Origin: CAZFCK01 sp964517355 | Lineage (GTDB): Bacteria; Desulfobacterota; Desulfovibrionia; Desulfovibrionales; Desulfovibrionaceae | Reading direction: 5' to 3' | Assembly (NCBI GenBank): GCA_964517355.1 | Contig: CAZFCK010000218.1 | Coordinates: 1-8,107 of the forward strand | DNA length: 8,107 nt | Part shown: positions 1 through 5,117 of the stretch, in pieces | How positions within the stretch are numbered: the first letter of the stretch is position 1 | Layout of the letters: the number at the start of each line of letters is the position of its first letter | Notes under the pieces: model-generated | What the model was told of the DNA's origin: nothing | Seen by the model: the letters and a program-made list of their open reading frames with translations, nothing else | Databases searched by the model: none | Position numbers and translations under genes: made by a program

Positions 1-9
1 CTACAGAAA

Positions 10-55
10 GGTTTCCCCCCGAAGGCACTTTCGGAGTAAAGGAAATAACCACAAT
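10..55. repeat. Split dispersed repeat, copy 1
   Basis: The 12-mer GGTTTCCCCCCG begins at 10 and TAACCACAAT occupies 46-55. The same two blocks, in the same order and one base closer together, occur at 2506-2550. The 24-25 bases between the blocks differ. The outer GGTT and AACC can pair in both copies. The element type is not recognised. Confidence 0.5.
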
Positions 56-270
56 TTGAAAAGTATGAATTGATGGATTTGTGGGTACGGACGAGATAAT
101 CAAGCTTATCTCCGCGGGGCCAGGGAGGCGTTTCACCTTGGCCGGGTTTGAACCGGAACCCCACAATACTCCATTTAACAGTTACTTTGTGTTACCGTGA
201 CTCCCTGGGGCGCGAGTGGCGCTTGCCCACTGCAACAGCTTGGAGTAATAGATTTATACGGGCTGTTAAG
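19..270 (+). ncRNA. Candidate structured RNA or 5' leader upstream of the universal stress gene
   Basis: There is no plausible ORF here, but many segments are exactly complementary. Stems seen: 19-24 with 29-34 (one G-U); 79-85 (TTGTGGG) with 160-166 (CCCACAA); inside that, 93-99 with 106-112 (7 bp) and 118-125 with 136-143 (8 bp, one G-U); immediately afterwards 167-173 (TACTCCA) with 241-247 (TGGAGTA); and 175-181 (TTAACAG) with 263-269 (CTGTTAA), which would form a pseudoknot with the previous helix. Competing pairings also exist: 49-54 with 79-84, and 33-38 with 167-172. The 160-166 and 167-173 strands abut, as in coaxially stacked helices. I could not match it to tmRNA, 6S, RNase P, SRP, 5S or a riboswitch class from memory. 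It may be a leader of the gene at 328 or an independent RNA. The 5' end, and whether it extends left of the window, are unknown. Confidence 0.38.
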
Positions 271-316
271 AGTTGCGGGCATACGTTATCTGCTTTTAGG
301 TCAACACGCAGAGGCT

Positions 317-322
317 AGGAGG
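317..322 (+). promoter_or_regulatory. Shine-Dalgarno site that sets the start of the stress protein gene
   Basis: AGGAGG lies 5 nt before the ATG at 328. Two in-frame GTG codons at 322 and 325 overlap or abut this site, so they are unlikely starts. Confidence 0.75.
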
Positions 323-327
323 TGGTG

Positions 328-768
328 ATGCGCGAGATTAAAAAGATTCTATGTGCTGTGGATTTTTCCGAGGCAACGACGACGGTAGGCGAGTATTGCC
401 GAATGTTTGCTGAAAAAATGGATGCGGAAGTTTTGGCATTGTATGTCGCCCCACGCATGAATCGCTATGCTGAATTATATGTGGAGCAAAGAGATCTGGA
501 AAAGGTGGTGCAGTCAATTGCCAGCGGAGCACAAGAGCAGATGAAGGTTTTTGTTGAGAAACAACTTTCGGGAGTAAAATCCACGGGAGTTGTCCGAGTA
601 GGCTATGCTCCTGAAACAATACTTCAAGTCGTCAAAGAAGAAAAAGTCGATATGGTGGTTATGGGCACCCATGGGCGTCGCGGCATCAATCACGTGCTTT
701 TTGGTTCCGTGGCGGAAAAAATCGTTAAAAGCTCCACTGTGCCGGTTTTGACCATTCGGCCAGTCTGA
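328..768 (+). CDS. Universal stress protein (UspA family), single domain, 146 aa
   Basis: This is a small cytoplasmic protein of the Usp superfamily, which adopts an alpha/beta nucleotide-binding fold and is usually linked to stress survival or energy limitation. The N-terminus has the family pattern of a beta strand ending in AVDFS (residues 10-14), where D12 corresponds to the nucleotide-contacting aspartate. The C-terminus carries the ATP-binding signature G-x2-G-x9-G-S at G113, G116, G126 and S127, so it probably belongs to the ATP-binding subgroup. It ends in the usual VPVLTIRPV strand. The length is normal for one domain. The ATG at 328 is chosen because of the AGGAGG 5 nt upstream. The gene stands alone: a structured, ORF-free leader precedes it and a 310-base gap follows. 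The precise stress or partner cannot be read from the sequence. Confidence 0.93.
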   Translation: MREIKKILCAVDFSEATTTVGEYCRMFAEKMDAEVLALYVAPRMNRYAELYVEQRDLEKVVQSIASGAQEQMKVFVEKQLSGVKSTGVVRVGYAPETILQVVKEEKVDMVVMGTHGRRGINHVLFGSVAEKIVKSSTVPVLTIRPV

Positions 769-790
769 AGTGTGAACGCCAATTATTGAC

Positions 791-823
791 GGGCACCATG
801 CGGGAGCGTTTCGTTGCGTGCCC
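791..823 (+). terminator. Weak candidate hairpin after the stress gene
   Basis: GGGCAC at 791-796 can pair with GTGCCC at 818-823, with a further GC pair inside after a bulge. It lies 23 bases after the stop codon. No run of T follows, so an intrinsic terminator is not well supported. Confidence 0.2.
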
Positions 824-1000
824 CTGATTAATGATCTTCCTTTCTTCGTTGGTTATCGGGGGTTCCTGCTGCGGGTCTGGTGTGGCGGGAATCCCGTGTT
901 GTTTGCGCGGTTATTCCACCGTGTCATTCGAAAAAGCGAAAAGTTTCATTATGTCTGGTCGTCATTCCGGAGATGGGATTTCCTCTTGCTTTTTCTTGCA

Positions 1001-1006
1001 TATAAT
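1001..1006 (+). promoter_or_regulatory. Probable -10 box for rimO
   Basis: A perfect TATAAT lies 73 bases upstream of the rimO ATG in an AT-rich stretch. No good -35 hexamer sits 16-18 bases upstream (the sequence there is close to GATTTC). A TG two bases before the hexamer is one base too far for a classical extended -10. The rest of 769-1078 holds no credible gene: the reading frame open from 818 runs into rimO but looks non-coding before 1079. Confidence 0.42.
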
Positions 1007-1078
1007 ATCCCAAAATACCACAGTAATAGAAAAATCATCAATGATGTAGCTGTGCTAACGTCATTGTGGAGTAAAAGA

Positions 1079-2410
1079 ATGAGTGCGTTGCGTATCCATA
1101 CCCTGAGTTTGGGGTGCCCGAAAAATCTTGTGGACACTGAACATTTGTTGGGCGCCGTTTCCGGAGGGGTGGAACCTGTGGACGATCCTGGAGATGCGGA
1201 AGTCGTCCTTGTGAATACCTGTGCGTTTATCCGCCCCGCAGTGGAGGAGTCGGTGGCCGCTCTTGTGGAGTTGGCCGAGACTCTGAAAGATATGGACAAA
1301 AAGCCCATGCTTGTGGCTGCGGGATGTCTGGTTGCGCGTTACGGAGCTGAGCTGGCCAAGGAGCTGCCGGAAGTGGATTTGTGGCTGCTGCCCGGTGAAA
1401 TTGAGCCCTGGCGGAAGGCGATGCGGCAAAGGTTTGGTGACAACACTCCGTCGTTTGGCCGGGTGCGCAGTACGCCGCCTGGGTACGCTTATCTGAAGAT
1501 CGGCGAAGGCTGCGACCACGCCTGCCGTTACTGCATCATCCCCAAACTCAGGGGCAGGTTGTCTTCTCTTGATGACCGGGACATCGTGTCTCAGGCCAAG
1601 GAGCTGCTCCAAGGAGGGGTGAAGGAGTTGATCGTGGTGGCGCAGGATGTCACGGCCCATGGCCGGGACCGCAACCCCGACGATCCGCACGCTTTGCAAC
1701 GGCTGTTGGAAAAGCTTCTGCCGTTGGATGGATTGGAATGGCTGCGTCTCATGTATCTTTACCCCTCAGGACTCACCAATGAGTTGCTTGATTTTTTGCG
1801 ACAGGCGGGAAAGCCGTTTCTGCCTTATTTCGACATTCCATTGCAGCATGTGCATCCCGCGGTATTGGAACGTATGGGGCGCCCCCATGGCGGGGCGGTG
1901 AAGGGGCGTGGCAGTGAACCGCCCCAAGCGGTGTTGGAGCGTGTGCGCACGCGTTTCCCCGAGGCTGTGATCCGCTCCACGTTTATCGTGGGCTATCCGG
2001 GAGAGGAGGAGGAGCACTTTCAAACCTTGATGCGCTTTGTCGAGAGAGAGCGGCTGCACCATGTGGGGGTCTTCGGGTTCCACGCGGAAGAGGGGACTGC
2101 TGCGGCCCGGCTCAAGGGCAAAGTTCCGGCCGAACTCAAGGAGAAAAGGCGTGGCGAACTCATGGCCTTACAACGAGAGATAAGCATGGAGCTTTTGGAG
2201 GACTGCGTGGCCGAACAGATGGACGTGCTGGTTGACGCCGTGCATGATGAGTGGCCCGGATTACATGTGGGGCGTGTATGGTCACAAGCCCCGGAAGTTG
2301 ACGGGTCCACCTATGTCAGCGGTTCCGGTGTGCGCCCCGGAGCTATGGTCAAGGCCGAGATTATGGAGGCCCAGGAGTACGATTTGATAGCCCTGACTGC
2401 AAAGGGATAA
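1079..2410 (+). CDS. rimO: RimO, ribosomal protein S12 methylthiotransferase (radical SAM), 443 aa
   Basis: RimO adds a methylthio group to the conserved aspartate of ribosomal protein S12, using two 4Fe-4S clusters. The N-terminal UPF0004 domain supplies cluster cysteines C13 (in LGCPKNLVD), C48 (in NTCAFI) and C83 (in AGC). The radical-SAM motif CxxxCxxC is C145, C149 and C152, followed by IIPKLRG. TFIVGYPGE follows in the barrel, and a TRAM domain (about residues 380-443) ends in YVSGSGVRPG and EYDLIAL. LGCPKNLVD and the S12-type TRAM tail favour RimO over its paralogue MiaB. The ATG at 1079 is preceded by GGAG with 7 nt spacing; the frame is open back to 818 but that extension has no family resemblance. 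Length is typical. The segment after MGRP (about residues 266-280) looks longer than in the homologues I recall and coincides with two hairpins in the DNA. The gene appears monocistronic. Confidence 0.96.
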   Translation: MSALRIHTLSLGCPKNLVDTEHLLGAVSGGVEPVDDPGDAEVVLVNTCAFIRPAVEESVAALVELAETLKDMDKKPMLVAAGCLVARYGAELAKELPEVDLWLLPGEIEPWRKAMRQRFGDNTPSFGRVRSTPPGYAYLKIGEGCDHACRYCIIPKLRGRLSSLDDRDIVSQAKELLQGGVKELIVVAQDVTAHGRDRNPDDPHALQRLLEKLLPLDGLEWLRLMYLYPSGLTNELLDFLRQAGKPFLPYFDIPLQHVHPAVLERMGRPHGGAVKGRGSEPPQAVLERVRTRFPEAVIRSTFIVGYPGEEEEHFQTLMRFVERERLHHVGVFGFHAEEGTAAARLKGKVPAELKEKRRGELMALQREISMELLEDCVAEQMDVLVDAVHDEWPGLHVGRVWSQAPEVDGSTYVSGSGVRPGAMVKAEIMEAQEYDLIALTAKG

Positions 2411-2483
2411 CGCTATTTTTTGTTGCAGTAACATGTAGTGTCGTGTGTTCTGAAGATGCGGCAACGGGGCGGTTTTTTGGGGG

Positions 2484-2518
2484 CCGGGGGGAGCCCCTTT
2501 CAAATGGTTTCCCCCCGG
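2484..2518. repeat. GC-rich stem-loop between convergent rimO and protease genes
   Basis: CCGGGGGG at 2484-2491 pairs perfectly with CCCCCCGG at 2511-2518, with a few further pairs inside (AGCC against GGTTT). Its position between convergent genes suggests a bidirectional transcription stop, but neither side has the T run expected of an intrinsic terminator. Its right arm is part of the split repeat at 2506-2550. Confidence 0.45.
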
Positions 2519-2550
2519 AATATCGAACGGGAACACGGTGTAACCACAAT
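2506..2550. repeat. Split dispersed repeat, copy 2
   Basis: GGTTTCCCCCCG begins at 2506 and TAACCACAAT occupies 2541-2550, matching the two blocks at 10-55 with a spacing one base shorter. The middle is not conserved. It lies in the gap between rimO and the metalloprotease and ends 9 bases from the protease stop codon. Confidence 0.5.
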
Positions 2551-2558
2551 GCGAGGGC

Positions 2559-3635
2559 TTACGCCTTGCGGCGCAAGAGCATGCCGCCCAGAAGCAGCAG
2601 GATCAACCCCAATCCCGAAAGCCAGATGACGGAGTCGCCGGTTGGGACGGCCGCGCCTTTGCGGTACAGGTTGGGTCTGTAGTTCAGCAAACTGCAGATC
2701 ATGCGGTTGAATTGCTCCTCAGTGAACTGATTCATGCAGACGTCCGGAGTGTAGTTCATGTAATTGTGGATGGGGTCCGGCGTGGAGCACGACATTGTCT
2801 GCGTGCATGTGTAATGCGCTTGGGATTCGCTGGGCGTGTCCACGATCAGGTCGCCCCGGTCGTAGCCGTTTTCACATTCCTCTGAGAAGGAATGCTTGAA
2901 CGTATGAAACAAGCCCAGATAGTGCCCGATTTCATGGGTGAGCGTCCGGCCCAGGTCATATGGCGCATAGCTCGGATTCAAGCCCACCGTATCGTGCAAC
3001 ATGACAACACCGTCGAGGACGCCTACTTCCTCTTTCTCCTGCGGAAAATAGGAATATCCCAGATAGCCGCTGGCAGAGTTTGTGTAGACGTTCATGTAGC
3101 GCTCCCTATCCCAGGCCAGAGCGGTCTTGTATTCCTTTTCGTTCCAATCCTCGAACCAGTTGTCGTTGACCGTACGAGTAACCCCTGCCAGTTCGAATCG
3201 CAGATAGGGGGCGAAATCCGCATTCAAAATCGCGATTTGCTCGTTGATGCGCGCATCGCTGACGGCTCCGGTGCCGTCGGTCTTCATGATCACATGAAAC
3301 ACCACGGGGATGACCAGTGGACCCTTTGGCCAATATGCATCCCTGATCACTGTGAGCTCCATGGTGCAATCGGCGGCATCCTCGGCCAGCAGCGCCAGAT
3401 CTTTTGCGCTTATGTCAGGGAGGGCCGTACCGCAGCGCCTGCCTGATTCTTTGAAGGCATCGGAGAGAAAATAGGCTGTCTGACTTTCATACCAAACGCC
3501 GTCCACCTCCACCGCCCCATCGGATAATGCGAGCATTGGGGAAAGATGCGGTCTGGAATTCGCGGCGGAGAGAGGAGCGGTTGCGATGAAAAGGAAAAAA
3601 ACAAACAAGGTTGCGGCCATCCATCTGAAAAACAT
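2559..3635 (-). CDS. Secreted M43-type (pappalysin-like) zinc metalloprotease with C-terminal sorting-like tail, 358 aa
   Basis: This is a predicted extracytoplasmic zinc endopeptidase. Residues 1-25 form a signal peptide (basic start, long hydrophobic core, likely cleavage after SAA at 25). The catalytic motif HEIGHYLGLFH spans 234-244: H234, H238 and H244 bind zinc, E235 is the base, and G241 is the metzincin glycine. The Met-turn is M293 in NYMNYTPDVC. This layout fits peptidase family M43. Seven cysteines (68, 90, 254, 277, 283, 300, 314) could form disulfides after export. The C-terminus (about 330-358) has a VPTGDS motif, a hydrophobic helix and a basic RRKA tail, resembling LPXTG or other CTERM sorting signals. 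The ATG at 3635 follows AGGAGG with 4 nt spacing. The gene is convergent with rimO and stands alone; its substrate is unknown. Confidence 0.9.
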   Translation of the reverse strand: MFFRWMAATLFVFFLFIATAPLSAANSRPHLSPMLALSDGAVEVDGVWYESQTAYFLSDAFKESGRRCGTALPDISAKDLALLAEDAADCTMELTVIRDAYWPKGPLVIPVVFHVIMKTDGTGAVSDARINEQIAILNADFAPYLRFELAGVTRTVNDNWFEDWNEKEYKTALAWDRERYMNVYTNSASGYLGYSYFPQEKEEVGVLDGVVMLHDTVGLNPSYAPYDLGRTLTHEIGHYLGLFHTFKHSFSEECENGYDRGDLIVDTPSESQAHYTCTQTMSCSTPDPIHNYMNYTPDVCMNQFTEEQFNRMICSLLNYRPNLYRKGAAVPTGDSVIWLSGLGLILLLLGGMLLRRKA

Positions 3636-3665
3636 AGTACCTCCTGGGTAACTTTTAACAACAAT

Positions 3666-3680
3666 TCTATTAGTAATAGA
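3666..3680. promoter_or_regulatory. Perfect 15-bp palindrome upstream of the metalloprotease, candidate operator
   Basis: TCTATTA-G-TAATAGA is a perfect dyad 31-45 bases upstream of the protease start codon, where a promoter or repressor site would be expected. A further TTCTATTT half-like sequence follows at about 3685. The cognate regulator is unknown, and I could not place a convincing sigma-70 promoter for this gene. Confidence 0.38.
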
Positions 3681-3753
3681 GTATTTCTATTTAGCAGCTT
3701 CACGACTGGGGTAAAAGGGGTGCGTATATCTGTTATCCAAGACACGCTTTTTT

Positions 3754-3782
3754 TTGAAAGTCCGATAAATTTAAATCATAAT
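3754..3782 (+). promoter_or_regulatory. Good sigma-70-like promoter reading away from the protease gene
   Basis: TTGAAA at 3754-3759, a 17-base spacer and CATAAT at 3777-3782 each match five of six consensus bases. Predicted start is near 3789. There is also a perfect TATAAT at 3799-3804 without a matching -35. No ORF with a ribosome-binding site lies downstream before 4135, so the product would be a long leader or a small RNA. Confidence 0.5.
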
Positions 3783-3788
3783 TTTCTG

Positions 3789-3900
3789 TTATATTACATA
3801 TAATGACTGCTGCATTTTGCTAAACGATAAGACCCGCTGTTGGCAAGGCGAAAAATGCGCGCATAGAGTGATACAGAAAACGAGCAGTAGCTAATATAAA
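3789..3900 (+). ncRNA. Candidate small RNA or leader segment with nested stems
   Basis: The segment downstream of the 3754-3782 promoter can fold. GCATTTTGC at 3812-3820 pairs with 3848-3858, leaving a two-base bulge, and ACTGCT at 3806-3811 can pair with AGCAGT at 3883-3888. A ten-base palindrome (ATGCGCGCAT) lies at 3855-3864. No terminator is obvious at its 3' end, so its length is uncertain; it could continue into the cyclophilin gene. Confidence 0.3.
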
Positions 3901-3943
3901 TGAAATAAACATGTTGTATGTTGATCACACGGTGGGGAGACAC

Positions 3944-3972
3944 TTGACACACGCTGCGGCGTGGGAGATACG
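3944..3972 (+). promoter_or_regulatory. Possible second plus-strand promoter
   Basis: A perfect TTGACA at 3944-3949 is followed by a 17-base spacer and a poor GATACG at 3967-3972. The predicted start, about 3979-3980, coincides with the first base of the stem at 3980-4050. Confidence 0.33.
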
Positions 3973-3979
3973 CGGATTG

Positions 3980-4063
3980 CCCGCTGTAAGGCCGCCTTTC
4001 AACGGATGTTTTTTGCTTCGTTTGCGTCTTTGGAAGGCAAGTTCAGCGGGAACACCTGTGTTC
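3980..4063 (+). ncRNA. Candidate structured leader of the cyclophilin gene
   Basis: CCCGCTG at 3980-3986 pairs with CAGCGGG at 4044-4050. Nested inside, GCCTTTC at 3994-4000 pairs with GGAAGGC at 4032-4038 (one G-U). The apical part contains six T at 4009-4014. A second hairpin follows at once (GAACA 4050-4054 with TGTTC 4059-4063, sharing base 4050). A 58-codon frame at 3911-4087 overlaps this but has no ribosome-binding site and no recognisable product. Confidence 0.3.
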
Positions 4064-4108
4064 AGAGCCTGTTTGCTTGGTGAATAAACGTTATGGCGTT
4101 GCATGATG

Positions 4109-4114
4109 TATAAT
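4109..4114 (+). promoter_or_regulatory. Consensus -10 box close to the cyclophilin start
   Basis: A perfect TATAAT ends 20 bases before the ATG, which would give a leader of about 14 bases including the ribosome-binding site. No -35 hexamer is present at the right distance, so its use is uncertain. Confidence 0.35.
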
Positions 4115-4134
4115 GATGTTTGAGAGGACACGAC

Positions 4135-4641
4135 ATGGAAAATCCGTATGTGCTGTTGGAGACGAGTCTTGGGGATATTTTGGTGGAACTTCTTCCTGAA
4201 TCGGCCCCGGCCACCGTGGCGAATTTTTTACGGTATGTGGATGACGGCCATTACGACAACACACTGTTTCACAGGGTTGTCCGGGGTTTTGTCTCCCAGG
4301 GGGGAGGTTATGATCGCGACATGCGGAAAAAACCCACCGGCGAGCCCATTGTGAACGAGGCCGACAATGGTTTGCTGAACAAGAAAGACACGGTGGCCAT
4401 GGCGCGGGCGCCTGAAAAGGATAGCGCCACGGATGAATTCTTCATAAACGCGGTGGACAACCCCTCCCTGGATCATGAGGACGATACGGACGATGGCTTT
4501 GGGTATTGTGTTTTCGGCAGCATCGTGGATGGGGCGGATGTGGCCAAAAAAATCAACTGGAAGGTCGTCAAACCTCAAGGCGAGTTCGAGTCTTTGCCTG
4601 TCGAGCCTGTATGGATCGTCAGCGCCAGGCGTTTTGAGTGA
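4135..4641 (+). CDS. ppiB: Cyclophilin-type peptidyl-prolyl cis-trans isomerase, PpiB-like, 168 aa
   Basis: This protein catalyses cis-trans isomerisation of peptidyl-proline bonds and acts as a folding helper in the cytoplasm. It is a single cyclophilin domain with no signal peptide or membrane helix, about the length of E. coli PpiB (164 aa), to which it aligns by eye throughout. The signature FHRVVRGFVSQGG spans 45-57 and includes the active-site R47, F52 and Q55. NEADNGL (74-80), TVAMAR (86-91), ATDEFFINAVDN (98-109) and GYCVFG follow in the normal order. The ATG at 4135 follows GAGAGGA with 6 nt spacing; upstream in-frame starts lack a site. The gene name follows the PpiB resemblance and is not proven orthology. 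It is preceded by a long non-coding region with possible promoters and structure, and followed by a decayed gene on the opposite strand. Confidence 0.95.
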   Translation: MENPYVLLETSLGDILVELLPESAPATVANFLRYVDDGHYDNTLFHRVVRGFVSQGGGYDRDMRKKPTGEPIVNEADNGLLNKKDTVAMARAPEKDSATDEFFINAVDNPSLDHEDDTDDGFGYCVFGSIVDGADVAKKINWKVVKPQGEFESLPVEPVWIVSARRFE

Positions 4642-4679
4642 TTATCCTGTTTTTCGCTGCGTGCTATGCGGGATTTGCT

Positions 4680-5107
4680 CAGGTCGAGCCGGATTTCCGT
4701 TGTGGCCAGGACAGCGCCCGGCACGCCCCATACTCCTGTGGGGCGTGCGAAAAACAAAATGTCCCAGATAATTGCGAACGTAATACATTGAAATTGATGA
4801 GAATAGTTGCCAGTCTCGCTCTCGCCAAGGCAATGGAGCGGTGACGGGAAGTGAGGTCCAGATTCGGACAGGCCGCCACGGCAACAAGCGGCGCCAAGGC
4901 CTGGGGCTGGGAACGGAGCGGCTCGCGGGACAAGAAGGCGACGCACGCCAGGCCGAGGCCGCAGAAAAAGACACGGTAAAACGCGGTGCTGTCAGGGGGT
5001 ACATGGATCACCTTCACGAACACCGTCGGGAAACTGATCATCACAGAGCCAGCGCAGACGCTGCACAGGGGAAATCTGGAGAAAATGGAGGTGATGGACC
5101 GAATAAT
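4680..5107 (-). pseudogene. Remnant of an EamA/DMT-family membrane transporter, frameshifted and truncated
   Basis: No intact gene lies here, but the minus strand retains clear EamA-like sequence. From about 5107 one frame reads SVMISFPTVFVKVIHVPPDS, then AFYRVFFCGLGLACVAFLSRE, and later LDLTSRHRSIALARARLATI followed by LINFNV. This matches the remembered DMT pattern of 'F.PVFVK', 'AFYRVFFGGLGLA' and 'LDLTFWHRSI..VGPGLATILINFQV'. Near 4790 the similarity shifts to another frame, which continues DILFFARPTGVWGVPGAVLA to about 4680. Key residues are altered: W to R in the HRS motif region, and GPG to RAR. The normal N-terminal start has no ATG or GTG, and the second EamA half is absent, with the cyclophilin stop 39 bases away. 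It lies just downstream of the 497-aa gene on the same strand. The assignment is from memory of the family; the ends are approximate. Confidence 0.62.
4721..4748. repeat. Perfect 10-bp GC-rich inverted repeat
   Basis: GCACGCCCCA (4721-4730) and TGGGGCGTGC (4739-4748) pair perfectly around an 8-base loop. It lies 79 bases after the cyclophilin stop, inside the transporter remnant. Neither strand has a T run after the stem. It may act as a transcript 3' end or be a repeat picked up during decay. Confidence 0.5.
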
Positions 5108-5117
5108 TATGTCTTCC

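Noticed and set aside
141..165. tRNA-like T-arm and acceptor end
   Set aside because: CGGGTTTGAACCG and the 7-bp closing stem suggested a tRNA, but there is no D arm, anticodon arm or CCA in a tRNA layout.
215..235. Sigma-54 promoter (TGGCGC...CTGC) before the stress gene
   Set aside because: The GG and GC elements are two bases too far apart for a -24/-12 promoter.
818..1078. In-frame N-terminal extension of rimO
   Set aside because: The frame is open but the extension has no RimO similarity, no ribosome-binding site at 818, and a good one exists for the ATG at 1079.
3911..4087. 58-codon ORF on the plus strand
   Set aside because: No ribosome-binding site, no recognisable sequence features, and it overlaps the structured segment.
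3925..4131. 68-aa minus-strand ORF
   Set aside because: No ribosome-binding site support and no family resemblance; it opposes the promoters and leader of the cyclophilin gene.
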